DNA from: Mycobacterium sp. 1423905.2
Lineage (GTDB): Bacteria; Actinomycetota; Actinomycetes; Mycobacteriales; Mycobacteriaceae
Assembly: GCF_001673155.1 (NCBI RefSeq)
Contig: NZ_LZLE01000352.1
Span: forward strand, 1-45,693
Reading direction: 5' to 3'
DNA length: 45,693 nucleotides
Within the stretch, counting starts at the first letter, position 1; each line of letters starts with the position of its first letter. Positions 8,389 through 16,738 of the stretch are shown here, one piece after another. Under the pieces are notes generated by a model that saw only the letters and a list, made by a program, of their open reading frames with translations, was not told where the DNA came from and ran no database searches. A program made the translations under genes and the position numbers.

Positions 8389-9309
8389 TCAGATCACATC
8401 GATGACCGTGGCGGAGAACCGCTCAATGATTTCCACCGCATGCGCCACACTGTCCCCAGGCAGGCTCACTTGCAGCCACGTAACCCCGAGCGCGGCAAGC
8501 TTTTCCAGTCCGCTGAGATACGCATCGGCGTTGAAGCCATCGCCGGCGGGACTGCCGCCCTCGAAGTTGGTGAACGCGACGTCGACCGCCGACCAATCCT
8601 TGCCGGCCGCATCACAACGCCGACGCAAGTCGTCGATGCCCTCGACCAACCGGTCCACCGAGTCGATGACCGCGGTACCCGCCGTGCGGGCCAGACCCGC
8701 CGGTGCGGGGAACGGGCACCAACCGTCGCCGTGCTCGGCGACGCGCTGGCGCGCGGCCGCGGTGTTGCCGCCAATCCAGATCGGCGGGTGCGGCACCGAC
8801 GTGGGGCGCGGGTGCGCAGTGATGCCGCGCGCCGTGAAATGCCGACCTTCGAAGGACAGGTCGTCCGACGTCCACACCGCCCGGATCACGGCGAGCGCTT
8901 CCTCGAACAACTCCGCACGCTCGTCATAGTCGACACCGACGGCGGCGAATTCCTTCTTGAGATATCCGACTCCGACCGCCAGCGTGAAACGCCCACCGGA
9001 CAACAAGTCCAAGGTCGCCCCGGATTTGGCTACCACCAACGGGTTCCGATACGGCAACACCACGATGTTGGGGATCAGCCGCAGCGTTGTGGTGCACGCC
9101 GCCGCGAAACCCAGCGCCACAAAAGGATCCAACGCATCATGGCCGCCGGCATCCAGCCATCGCTGCGACGGCGCCGGGTGATCGGTGAATCCGAACCCGT
9201 GAAATCCTGCCTTCTCGGCCGCCACCGCCACCGCCGCGATGCCGGCTCCGCTGACCAGCTCCGGGTTGTAGGGATGGCTGTGCATCGGGTGAGTGATGGT
9301 GAAGCGCAT
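8389..9309 (-). CDS. LLM-class F420-dependent oxidoreductase
   Basis: A 306-residue luciferase-like TIM-barrel protein of the mycobacterial F420-dependent type. Typical features are GFHGFGFTDHPAPSQ near 35-50, NIVVLPYRNPLVVAK, the DLLSGGRFTLAVGVGY block and HPPIWIGGNT. These enzymes use deazaflavin F420, or FMN, to oxidise or reduce carbonyl and related groups. The substrate is unknown. It is the middle gene of the thioesterase-LLM-acyl-CoA dehydrogenase operon, with 6 bases to the gene upstream and none to the gene downstream. Confidence 0.85.
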   Translation of the reverse strand: MRFTITHPMHSHPYNPELVSGAGIAAVAVAAEKAGFHGFGFTDHPAPSQRWLDAGGHDALDPFVALGFAAACTTTLRLIPNIVVLPYRNPLVVAKSGATLDLLSGGRFTLAVGVGYLKKEFAAVGVDYDERAELFEEALAVIRAVWTSDDLSFEGRHFTARGITAHPRPTSVPHPPIWIGGNTAAARQRVAEHGDGWCPFPAPAGLARTAGTAVIDSVDRLVEGIDDLRRRCDAAGKDWSAVDVAFTNFEGGSPAGDGFNADAYLSGLEKLAALGVTWLQVSLPGDSVAHAVEIIERFSATVIDVI

Positions 9310-9315
9310 GGGAGG

Positions 9316-10206
9316 TCAGAACCGCGCGCGGGAGTCGATCGTCGAGTCCGTGGTGCGCAGCGGCCGGATCAGCGCCTCCTGCGCGAAGGAGGCGATCAAC
9401 TCGCCCTGCTCGGTGTGCACCGTGCCGCGCACATACGACATACCCGCGCCGACTTGAGTGCTTTCGTGACTGTAAAGCAGCCAGCCGTCCCAGCGCACCG
9501 GCTCATGGAAGGCGACGGAAATCGACATGGGCGCCGTCGACACCGTCAGGTGCGCCTGACTGGTGCCGATCCCCTCGTGTGCTCGCATGGTGGTCGAAAT
9601 GCCGAGATGACCGGTGAAGTACGCGACCAGCGCCTTGGCCAAATCGTCCCGGCTGGGTATCGGGTCGTAATGCAGCCAGGCGTATAGCTCCGGCGGCCCG
9701 ACCTCATCGGGACTGTTGACGTCGACCACGTCCACGAGTCGCAACTCGCGGCCGACCATCGGCATCTCCGAGACGTGGGCGTCGGCGGGCGGCGCTACGT
9801 CGGGGCGCGGCAGGTGGTGGCGAATCACGTCCCCGGTCGGCACGTCGGTCAGCACCGTCACGCTCACGCAGCGCCGGCCGTTCTGCTGCACGGCCACGAT
9901 GGCGGAGGCGGTCGAGCGTCCTTCGTGTACCACGTCGACGACCAGTTCCACCGGCGGACCGACCATGACCGCACGGACGAACACCGCCTGCACCGAGCGC
10001 ACCGACTTACCCGGAAAACGTTGCGCGACAGCCGTTATCGCTTGCGCTACGAGCTGGGTGCCTTCCACTACCTGCCGCTCGTCCTGGCCGGCGATACCCG
10101 TCTCGGCGGTGAACCGGTCGGTCCCGTCCGCGCGTGCCTCGAACAGTTCGAGCAGACCGTCAACCGACCACTGCGCCTGTTCTGAATCTGTGGTCAATGT
10201 GCTCAC
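9316..10206 (-). CDS. TesB-type acyl-CoA thioesterase (double hotdog)
   Basis: A 296-residue protein with the size and organisation of acyl-CoA thioesterase II. An N-terminal hotdog contains VEGTQLVAQAITAVAQRFPGKSV split over residues 48-70. A second hotdog contains PMSISVAFHEPVRWDGWLLY and SYVRGTVHTEQGELIAS. It should cleave acyl-CoA to acid and CoA. The start is GTG 10206, with the purine-rich sequence GAGAGG just upstream. It is the first gene of a three-gene leftward operon and is divergent from the SMP-30 gene. Two copies of the 27-bp motif lie in the 121-base gap between them. Confidence 0.85.
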   Translation of the reverse strand: MSTLTTDSEQAQWSVDGLLELFEARADGTDRFTAETGIAGQDERQVVEGTQLVAQAITAVAQRFPGKSVRSVQAVFVRAVMVGPPVELVVDVVHEGRSTASAIVAVQQNGRRCVSVTVLTDVPTGDVIRHHLPRPDVAPPADAHVSEMPMVGRELRLVDVVDVNSPDEVGPPELYAWLHYDPIPSRDDLAKALVAYFTGHLGISTTMRAHEGIGTSQAHLTVSTAPMSISVAFHEPVRWDGWLLYSHESTQVGAGMSYVRGTVHTEQGELIASFAQEALIRPLRTTDSTIDSRARF

Positions 10207-10226
10207 CTCTCAGCTCAGGGCTCAGC

Positions 10227-10253
10227 GTGACACTTTAGCCCTGCTTTGTAAAG
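10227..10253 (+). promoter_or_regulatory. 27-bp repeated motif, copy B
   Basis: GTGACACTTT, spacer AGCCCTGC, then TTTGTAAAG, preceded by GC. It lies 20 bases upstream of the GTG start of the minus-strand thioesterase operon and in reverse orientation to it. Copy C is a direct repeat 72 bases to the right. Position and conservation suggest an operator controlling the divergent operons. Confidence 0.65.
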
Positions 10254-10298
10254 GTGGCTGGACCGTCGGGCCCGCGTTGACAGCACCACCGTGGGTGC

Positions 10299-10325
10299 GT
10301 GACACTTTGGCGATGATTTGTAAAG
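10299..10325 (+). promoter_or_regulatory. 27-bp repeated motif, copy C
   Basis: GTGACACTTT, spacer GGCGATGA, then TTTGTAAAG, preceded by GC. It ends two bases before the ATG of the SMP-30 gene, leaving no room for a Shine-Dalgarno sequence. Either that transcript is leaderless or the site overlaps the translation start. Fixed bases are identical in copies A, B and C. Confidence 0.65.
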
Positions 10326-10327
10326 TC

Positions 10328-11149
10328 ATGCTGGAACCCACACCGTTGTCGGACGGCTTCTGCTTCGGGGAAAGCCCGCGCTGGTTCGAAGGCCTGCTGT
10401 GGTTCTCCGACATGCTCGGCGAGGCCGTCCACACCGCGGACCTACGGGGGTCGCTCACCACCTTGCCCCTGCCGGGCCACAACCCGGCCGGTCTGGGCTT
10501 CCGCGCCGATGGATCACTGCTGATCGCGTCTGCCGAGCAGCAGCTGATCTTGCGCTACGACGGTGACACCGTCGTCCCGATCGCTGACCTTTCGCACCTG
10601 GCGCCGGCCAGCCTCAGCGACATGGTGATCGACCGCGCCGGGCGCGCCTACGTCGGCTGCCAAGCGTTCACTGGCGGGGTACTCATTCGCGTCGACCCCG
10701 ACAACAGCGCGACCGTCGTCGCCGCAGACCTCGACTTTCCCAACGGTCTGGTCATCACCCCTGACGGGCAGACCTTGCTCGTCGCGGAGTCCATGGCGCG
10801 GCGGCTGACCGCGTTCACCATCGGCCGCGACGGCGCACTACGGGATCGCCGCGTCTTCGCCGACGGTCTGGACGGCCCACCCGATGGCATCGCGCTCGAC
10901 GCCGACGGCGGGGTCTGGACCGCCATGACGCTGGCTCACCAGTTCCAGCGCATCACCGCCGGCGGCACCGTCACCGACTGCATCGACATGGGCGAGCGCG
11001 TGGCCGTCGCCTGCACACTCGGCGGTCCGCAGCGTCGCACCTTGTTCCTGCTCTCCAGCACGGACGCCAACCCGCAGCGCCTCGGCGGCACCCGACTGTC
11101 CCGCCTGGATGCCGTGATCGTCGATATCCCGGGCGCCGGTCTGCCGTGA
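10328..11149 (+). CDS. SMP-30/gluconolactonase-family protein
   Basis: A 273-residue six-bladed beta-propeller of the SMP-30/regucalcin family. The three expected metal ligands are present: E15 (FGESPRW), N139 (FPNG) and D186 (GPPDGIALD). Family members are metal-dependent lactonases or esterases that open a ring ester. The substrate is unknown here. The frame is open far upstream, but ATG 10328 gives the correct family N-terminus; the upstream part overlaps the divergent thioesterase. It is the first gene of a plus-strand operon, 7 bases before the thioesterase-like gene. Confidence 0.85.
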   Translation: MLEPTPLSDGFCFGESPRWFEGLLWFSDMLGEAVHTADLRGSLTTLPLPGHNPAGLGFRADGSLLIASAEQQLILRYDGDTVVPIADLSHLAPASLSDMVIDRAGRAYVGCQAFTGGVLIRVDPDNSATVVAADLDFPNGLVITPDGQTLLVAESMARRLTAFTIGRDGALRDRRVFADGLDGPPDGIALDADGGVWTAMTLAHQFQRITAGGTVTDCIDMGERVAVACTLGGPQRRTLFLLSSTDANPQRLGGTRLSRLDAVIVDIPGAGLP

Positions 11150-11156
11150 GTCGGCC

Positions 11157-11969
11157 ATGACCGACGCCTACTACGAACTGCTCGACGACGCCGACGCGCT
11201 CGGCGAGAAGTTCCGGGCGACCGATCTGGTGCGCAGCACCTGGACGGCGGCAATCCAGCACGCCGCGCCGGTATCGGCCTTGTTGGTGCGGGCGCTGGAG
11301 CGTTGTGACGCCCGAGACGACACCCGGCTGAGCAGAGTGGTCGTCGACCTGCTCGGTCCGGTTCCGGCCGAGGGAGACCTGTGGGTGCGCCCGCAACTGC
11401 AACGGCGCGGCAAACAGATCGAACTGGTCAGCGCGGAGATGCTGGGCATCGGCCCGGACGGCGAACCCCGCCCCGTCGCGCGGGCCAGCGGCTGGCGCTT
11501 GCAGTACCTCGACACCGCATCGCTGGTGCACGCGGGTACAGCGCCGCCGCGCCCGCGGGCCGAGGCGCGCAGCCGCAACCTGGAGAAAGACTTCGACCGC
11601 AATTACGTACACAGCCTGGACTGGCGCTGGCTCACCGAACCCTTGAGCCCGGGGCCCGGCGAATCCTGGATCAACCCGACCGTCGACTTGGTCAACGGCG
11701 AGACCATGACCCAGCTACAGCGACTGTTCGCGGTGGCCGACTGCGCCAACGGCATCGGCAGCCGACTCGACATCACCAAATGGACATTCCTGAACACCGA
11801 TCTGGCCGTACACGTATTTCGTGTACCTGACGGGGATTGGATCGGCATCCGCGCGGAAACCAATTACGGGCCCGACGGCATCGGCACGACGGTCGGCACC
11901 CTGTTCGACGAGCAGGGCGCGGTCGGTGCGATACAACAATCCGTGCTCGTGCGCCGGCGGCCCCAGTGA
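11157..11969 (+). CDS. Thioesterase-like superfamily protein
   Basis: A 270-residue protein resembling the double-hotdog thioesterase-like proteins common in mycobacteria. It has an N-terminal half with FRATDLVRSTWTAAIQHAAP and SALLVRALERC. Its C-terminal half carries LDWRWLTEPLSPGPGESWIN, DCANGIGSR, and the strand DLAVHVFRVPDGDWIGIRAE. It probably hydrolyses or binds an acyl-CoA; catalytic residues cannot be assigned with certainty. It sits 7 bases after the SMP-30 gene and 31 bases before the TetR gene, all on one strand, so the three are probably co-transcribed. Confidence 0.75.
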   Translation: MTDAYYELLDDADALGEKFRATDLVRSTWTAAIQHAAPVSALLVRALERCDARDDTRLSRVVVDLLGPVPAEGDLWVRPQLQRRGKQIELVSAEMLGIGPDGEPRPVARASGWRLQYLDTASLVHAGTAPPRPRAEARSRNLEKDFDRNYVHSLDWRWLTEPLSPGPGESWINPTVDLVNGETMTQLQRLFAVADCANGIGSRLDITKWTFLNTDLAVHVFRVPDGDWIGIRAETNYGPDGIGTTVGTLFDEQGAVGAIQQSVLVRRRPQ

Positions 11970-12000
11970 CAGACACGGGAAATTTCGTAAGGTTTCACAC

Positions 12001-12552
12001 ATGAGCCAGGCGGCGCAGACGGCAGACATCAACGAGACCGACACCTCGACTCGTCAGCGCATCCTGGCGGCCACCGCCGAAGTGCTGGCTCGCAGCGGCA
12101 AATCCAAACTCAGCCTGTCCGAGGTCGCCGCCCAGGCCGGCGTCTCGCGCCCCACCCTTTACCGCTGGTTCGCGTCGAAGGAGGAGTTGCTCTCGGCGTT
12201 CGCGACCTACGAGCGCCAGGTCTTCGAACGCGGCTTGGCCAAGGCGACGTCGGGGCTCAAGGGTGTCGAGCGCCTCGATGCCGCGCTGCGGTTCATCGTC
12301 GAATATCAGTACTCGTACTCAGGGGTGCGCATGGTCGACATCGAGCCCGAACATGTCATCGCACAGATGTCGGGTGCCATCCCGGAGATGCGCGAAGGGC
12401 TGCAACGGTTGCTGCCCGGACCCAACGCCGCCGTCAAAGCAGCCACGGTGATCCGAATCGCCATCTCGCACTACGTCGTTCGCAGCGACGACGCCGAACA
12501 ATTCTTGGCCCAATTGCGCCACGCCGTCGGCATCAAGGGCAACGGGGGCTAG
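12001..12552 (+). CDS. TetR-family transcriptional regulator
   Basis: A 183-residue regulator. The N-terminal helix-turn-helix is at about residues 38-60 (LSEVAAQAGVSRPTLYRWFASK), followed by an all-helical ligand domain. ATG 12001 is chosen although the frame is open to 11821, because the upstream part overlaps the preceding coding sequence. It is the last gene of the SMP-30 operon, so it is a candidate local regulator. Just before the start lies GAAATTTC, a short perfect palindrome. Whether it binds that sequence or the 27-bp motif is not known. Confidence 0.82.
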   Translation: MSQAAQTADINETDTSTRQRILAATAEVLARSGKSKLSLSEVAAQAGVSRPTLYRWFASKEELLSAFATYERQVFERGLAKATSGLKGVERLDAALRFIVEYQYSYSGVRMVDIEPEHVIAQMSGAIPEMREGLQRLLPGPNAAVKAATVIRIAISHYVVRSDDAEQFLAQLRHAVGIKGNGG

Positions 12553-12570
12553 TAGCCGGGCGCGCCACGG

Positions 12571-13897
12571 TCAGGACTCAAACAACACTGCAGCGTTCAG
12601 ATATCCCGTCGGATCCAGGGCCGCCTTGAGCGTGCGCATCGCCGCGATGTCGGCCGGCTCCCGAGACATCGTCAAGTAGGCGCGCTTGCGGGTACCGACG
12701 CCGTGCTCGGAGCTGACATTGCCGCCGCAGTCGGCGACCAGCTCCATCATCGGGGCGTACAGCGCAGGCTCTCGCTCCGGCGGAACGCGCAGCACGTTGA
12801 GGTGCAGGTTCCCCTCACCGACGTGGCCGAACAACACCGGCAGCGCGTCGTCGACCCGCTCGTGCACCAACGCGGCCGCGGCAGCGGCGAACCGTGCGAT
12901 CGACGGCAGCGGCAGCGAGACATCGAATTTCAGCGGTGGCCCGTACCGGCCGAGCGCCTCAGCCAGTGCCTCTCGCGTCCGCCAAAGTCGTTGCTGTGCA
13001 GCGCCATCCACGCCTACCGCAGGCTCACCACACAGTGGCACGCTATCCAGTAGATCGGCGAGCCGCTCGGTCTGGTCATGGTCGGCGGCCAGTTCGACCA
13101 GCAGCAGCCAGTCGCCCGCGACGGGCCGCTCGCCGGTCAGTTCCGCGGCCCGGCCGTCGATCAACTCCAGCGCCGCGATGCCGTCGACGTCGCGAAACGT
13201 CCGCCCGGCCGACACGAGCGTCTCGAGATCATCGAAGCCGCATACCGCGGTGACCCGATGCGAGGGAGCCGGATGCAACCGCAGATCCAGCTCGGTGATC
13301 ACCCCCAAGGTGCCTTCGGCGCCGACGAAGAGCCCGGTCAGGTCGTAGCCGGTGTTGTCCCGGCGCACCTGGCTGTGCCGACGCAGCACCGCGCCGTCGG
13401 GCAGGGCGACCTCGAGGCCGACCACTTGCTCGCCCATGTTGCCGTAGCGCACCGTGCGCAGCCCCCCGGCGTTGGTCGACGCCATGCCCGACGGTCGCGG
13501 TGTCGCGTGCCGCCAGGTCGACGCCGAAGGTCAGGCCGGCGGTGACGGCGGCCTGCTGCACCGCCGCCAACGTGGCACCCGCACCCGCCCGCAGGCGGCG
13601 CTCGTCGGGGTCGACTTCGCCTACCGTGCGTAGCCGTTCGGTGGACAGCAGCACGTCGTCGTGTTCGGGAACCGTGCCTGCTACCAAGGACGTGCGGCCG
13701 CCTTGCACGGTGACGTGGGCCCCCGCATCGCGGCACATCCGCAGAACCTCGGCGACTTCCTCGGCCGACCCGGGGCGCACCAGGGCCCTCGCGCGGCCGC
13801 GGTATCGGCCGGTGTAGTCGACGCTGCGTCCGGCCAATACGTCGGGGTCGGTGATGACGTGGTTGGCGCCCACCATCCTGGTCAGACTCCGCAGCAT
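12571..13897 (-). pseudogene. FAD-linked oxidase (Rv0161-like), frameshifted
   Basis: A VAO/GlcD-type FAD oxidoreductase of about 442 residues, split over two frames. The N-terminal part (from ATG 13897) has the FAD-binding stretch VTVQGGRTSLVAGT and ends in frame at TFGVDLAARDTATVG. The C-terminal part continues in another frame from MASTNAGGLRTVRYGNMGEQ to the end, including the HVGEGNLHLN and SSEHGVGTRKR signatures. The break is near 13486-13490, within the GGMASTNAGG flavin motif; two bases appear missing. Both halves are otherwise intact, so this may be a recent mutation or a sequencing error. An intact product would oxidise a 2-hydroxy acid or similar substrate. Confidence 0.8.
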
Positions 13898-13918
13898 ATG
13901 CGCGGTTATAGCACCGCG

Positions 13919-14659
13919 TTACATCTGTTTGTGCGGTACGTCGGTCACCAGGCCGCCGTCCATGACGAACTCGCTGCCGGTGGCGTACGAGGCGTCGTCA
14001 CTGGCCAGGAAGACGACGAAGGTGGACACTTCGCGAGACTCAGCCGGGCGGCCCATCGGGATGGTGACCATGTCCTCGGGCAGGTGTTCGGTCATGGGGG
14101 TGCGGATGAAGCCCGGGTGCAGCGAGTTGACCCGGATGTTCAGCGGCGCAAGTTCCAGGGCCGCCGACTTGGTGATGCCCCGCACCGCCCACTTCGACGC
14201 GACGTACGGGTGCACGCCCGGGGCGCCGCGCAATCCCTCGATCGAGGAGACGTTGATGATGGAGCCGCCGCCGGCTTCGGTCATCGGGTCCACGGCTACC
14301 CGCATGCCGAGGAAGGTTCCGGTCAGGTTGACGTCGATGACCTTTTGCCACTTGTCCATCTTGAAGCTGCGCAGCGGCCCCAACGCGACGATCCCGGCAT
14401 TGTTGACCAGCACGTTGAGCTTGCCGAATTCGCCGGTCGCCGTGGCGACCGCTGCCTCCCACTGGTCGAGTTGGGTCACGTCGAGGTGGACGTAGCGGGC
14501 GGCGTCACCGATTTCCGCGGCCAGCGCCTTGCCCTCGTCGTCCAGAATGTCGCCGATCACCACCTTGGCACCCTCGGCCACCAGCAAGCGGGCGTGTTCG
14601 GCGCCCATGCCGCGGGCTCCGCCGCTGATCAGCGCAACTTTGCCGTCTACCCGTCCCAT
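13919..14659 (-). CDS. Short-chain dehydrogenase, FabG3/20-beta-HSD-like
   Basis: A 246-residue classical SDR. The cofactor motif GGARGMG is at 13-19 and NNAG at 86-89. Catalytic residues are N111, S139, Y152 and K156. The acidic residue D37 after the second strand suggests NAD(H) preference. It closely resembles M. tuberculosis FabG3 (Rv2002), a 20-beta-hydroxysteroid dehydrogenase, for example in the stretch ARYVHLDVTQ. A steroid or other secondary-alcohol substrate is therefore plausible but unproven. GAAAGGAG lies at a good distance upstream. It is 19 bases downstream of the DapB-like gene on the same strand, so probably co-transcribed with it. Confidence 0.87.
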   Translation of the reverse strand: MGRVDGKVALISGGARGMGAEHARLLVAEGAKVVIGDILDDEGKALAAEIGDAARYVHLDVTQLDQWEAAVATATGEFGKLNVLVNNAGIVALGPLRSFKMDKWQKVIDVNLTGTFLGMRVAVDPMTEAGGGSIINVSSIEGLRGAPGVHPYVASKWAVRGITKSAALELAPLNIRVNSLHPGFIRTPMTEHLPEDMVTIPMGRPAESREVSTFVVFLASDDASYATGSEFVMDGGLVTDVPHKQM

Positions 14660-14678
14660 GTAGCCGGGCTCCTTTCGG

Positions 14679-15779
14679 TTAAGTGGTTACCAAGTCGTTC
14701 GGCGCGTAGAGCCCTTTCCCGGTGACCAGCGGGAGGTCCACGGTGGTCCGAATGCCGGGCGGCGCAGCGACGACCGCCGGAATCGAATTCACGATGCGGC
14801 CCGCGGCGCCGACGATCGCGGCGTGGTTGTGGTCGCCCTTGCGGCTGGTCGGCACGATGTCCACCGCATACGACGGCTCGCCGGTGATCTCGACGCGATA
14901 GGAGCCGCCGCCGGCCGCGGGTTGCGGCCAGTCGGGTCGCAGGTCAGGACGTAGCCGGGTGATGTGCTCGATGACGATCGCCGGGTGGCCGTTGACCATG
15001 CCGCGGATCTCGAATCGCAGCGCGGCCAGCGTGCCCTGCGGGACCCGACCCACGGCGATGTCGAAATCTTCCGGTGCCGGCGCGCGCTCAACGGACTCGT
15101 TGATCTCGTCGACCTCCACGCCCAGTCCGGCCGCCAACTGACGGATCGCGGTCCCCCAAGCGATGCTCAGCACGCCGGGCTGCAACAGCATCGGCTTTTC
15201 GTCCAGTGACCTGCCGAATCCCATGTAGTGCATGACCTCGGCCCCGTCGTAGGTTGCGTAGTCGGCAATCTCCATGCACCGCACTTGCTCGATGCGCTGG
15301 CAGGTCCCGGCGAGCGCGAAGGGGATGAGGTCGTTGATGAATCCCGGGTCGACGCCGGTGATCAGGATGCTGGAATTGCCTTGGCGCGCGGCATCTTCAA
15401 CGCGGTCGATGTACTTGTCGGGCATGACGCCCCACGGGTACTGCAACAGCCCGGGTGACGACCCGACGACGTTGACGCCGGCGGCCAGGATCCGCATGAC
15501 GTCGGTCATCGCTTCGGGCAAGCGGGTATCTCCCATGGCGCAGTAGACGATGCATTCGGGGCCGGTGGCCAGCACCGCGTCAAGGTCGTTGACCGCCGTG
15601 ATCCCCGTCTCGACCGGGGCGTCCAAGCCGACGCCGCAGAGCTGTCCGGCGTCGCGACCCACTTTCTCGGGGTTGGACACGCACAGCCCAGTGAGCTCGA
15701 ACTGGGGGTTGGTGATGAGTTGGGCCAGCGCTAACCGGCCGACATTCCCGGTGCCGACGTGGGCGACGCGGATCGCCAT
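14679..15779 (-). CDS. DapB-like NAD(P)-dependent reductase family protein
   Basis: A 366-residue protein. Its N-terminal Rossmann domain has the motif GTGNVG at 9-14, typical of mycobacterial proteins annotated as dihydrodipicolinate reductase-like. The C-terminal domain includes ITGVDPGFINDLIPFALAG and a HYMGFGRS stretch. It is much longer than true DapB (about 245 residues), so lysine biosynthesis is unlikely. Reduction or oxidation of a catabolic carbonyl compound is a guess. ATG 15779 is preferred because GGGAGA lies just upstream; ATG 15791 is an alternative. It heads a two-gene unit with the SDR. Confidence 0.78.
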   Translation of the reverse strand: MAIRVAHVGTGNVGRLALAQLITNPQFELTGLCVSNPEKVGRDAGQLCGVGLDAPVETGITAVNDLDAVLATGPECIVYCAMGDTRLPEAMTDVMRILAAGVNVVGSSPGLLQYPWGVMPDKYIDRVEDAARQGNSSILITGVDPGFINDLIPFALAGTCQRIEQVRCMEIADYATYDGAEVMHYMGFGRSLDEKPMLLQPGVLSIAWGTAIRQLAAGLGVEVDEINESVERAPAPEDFDIAVGRVPQGTLAALRFEIRGMVNGHPAIVIEHITRLRPDLRPDWPQPAAGGGSYRVEITGEPSYAVDIVPTSRKGDHNHAAIVGAAGRIVNSIPAVVAAPPGIRTTVDLPLVTGKGLYAPNDLVTT

Positions 15780-15916
15780 AGTGTCTCCCATCCGAGGTGC
15801 AACGCTGCAACTTTTCTAGACAGTAGTCCATTATTTGTGCGTCGGCCGCCGCAGGCGCAGGATTTCTTCAGCGTTCGCGGTGACACTTCGGCCCACAGCC
15901 GCGACAGGAGGAAGCG

Positions 15917-16693
15917 ATGGCGACGGTCTCCGCCAAAGTTCATGCGGCTCTTCCCGAGTGGGAGCCCTTCGCGCATGCCGTGCAAGCCCGCAGACCCGAC
16001 GCCGGTACCTGGTGCGAGGGATGGACCGTGCGCGACGTGCTGATCCACAACACCGGTAACGCCGACGAATTCACCCGGGTGCTCCAAGCGCACATGAACC
16101 AGCGCCCCGTGCCGACCCGCAGTTTCGAGGAGCGAGAGGCACCGTACCGAGCGATGACCGACACGGACTTGTGGTCGGCCTTCATCGAACGCTGCGAGCG
16201 GCTCATCGACACCACCGAAGCGGCGTCCGAATTGCCACCGGACGAGAAGATCGGATGGACCGGCCGCATCGTCACGCCGGGATTCTTCGCCGAGCACATG
16301 CGTGAGGAACTGGTGTTGCACCGATGGGACATGACCGGTGACGACAGCACATCGGTGTGGGCCCTGAGGCAGCCGTGGATGACCACTCACACCGTGCGCG
16401 ACGTCGGCAAACCCTTGATGGCGCGCGGCAGTAAGGCCTTGGCTTTGGCGCCGGATCAACAGATCGGCGGCCGGTTGCGCTCCCCCGGCACCGACGATGT
16501 CTTGGTCACCGCCACTGCCGAGGCCACCACCATCGAGCTCGTCGCCCCGGAGGGGTCGGCCACCATCGAGTGCGACCCCGCGGTGCGGGTGCTGTTTCTC
16601 TGGGGTCGGCGTCCGGCCGACCCGTCCCGCTGGCACAGCCAAGCCGGTCCCGAAGCGCTGGGTCAGCTGCGCGCACTGCTGCGCGGCTACTGA
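15917..16693 (+). CDS. Mycothiol-dependent maleylpyruvate isomerase-family protein
   Basis: A 258-residue protein with a DinB-like metal-binding helical bundle. Likely metal ligands are H44 (WTVRDVLIHNTGN), E131 and H135 (EELVLHRWD). A C-terminal domain follows. Characterised relatives use mycothiol with zinc for isomerisation or conjugation in actinobacteria. The specific substrate is unknown. A strong AGGAGG ribosome binding site precedes ATG 15917. It is divergent from the DapB-like gene with a 137-base gap and is followed after 45 bases by the hydrolase pseudogene. Confidence 0.75.
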   Translation: MATVSAKVHAALPEWEPFAHAVQARRPDAGTWCEGWTVRDVLIHNTGNADEFTRVLQAHMNQRPVPTRSFEEREAPYRAMTDTDLWSAFIERCERLIDTTEAASELPPDEKIGWTGRIVTPGFFAEHMREELVLHRWDMTGDDSTSVWALRQPWMTTHTVRDVGKPLMARGSKALALAPDQQIGGRLRSPGTDDVLVTATAEATTIELVAPEGSATIECDPAVRVLFLWGRRPADPSRWHSQAGPEALGQLRALLRGY

Positions 16694-16738
16694 GCCGGAT
16701 CGTTAGTGTTCGACGAGTGCCCCGAGTGAGGAGCGGAC

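Noticed and set aside
7528..9687. A 719-codon open frame on the plus strand
   Set aside because: It lies opposite three clear genes (acyl-CoA dehydrogenase, LLM oxidoreductase, thioesterase). Its translation is Arg/His/Gly-rich with no domain, as is usual for antisense frames in high-GC DNA.
14679..15779. Assignment as the lysine-pathway enzyme DapB
   Set aside because: Only the N-terminal Rossmann domain is similar; the protein is about 120 residues longer and sits in a catabolic context.
15880..15889. GTGACACTTC, resembling the first half of the 27-bp motif
   Set aside because: One mismatch in the first half, and the second half TTTGTAAAG is missing, so it is not counted as a fourth copy.
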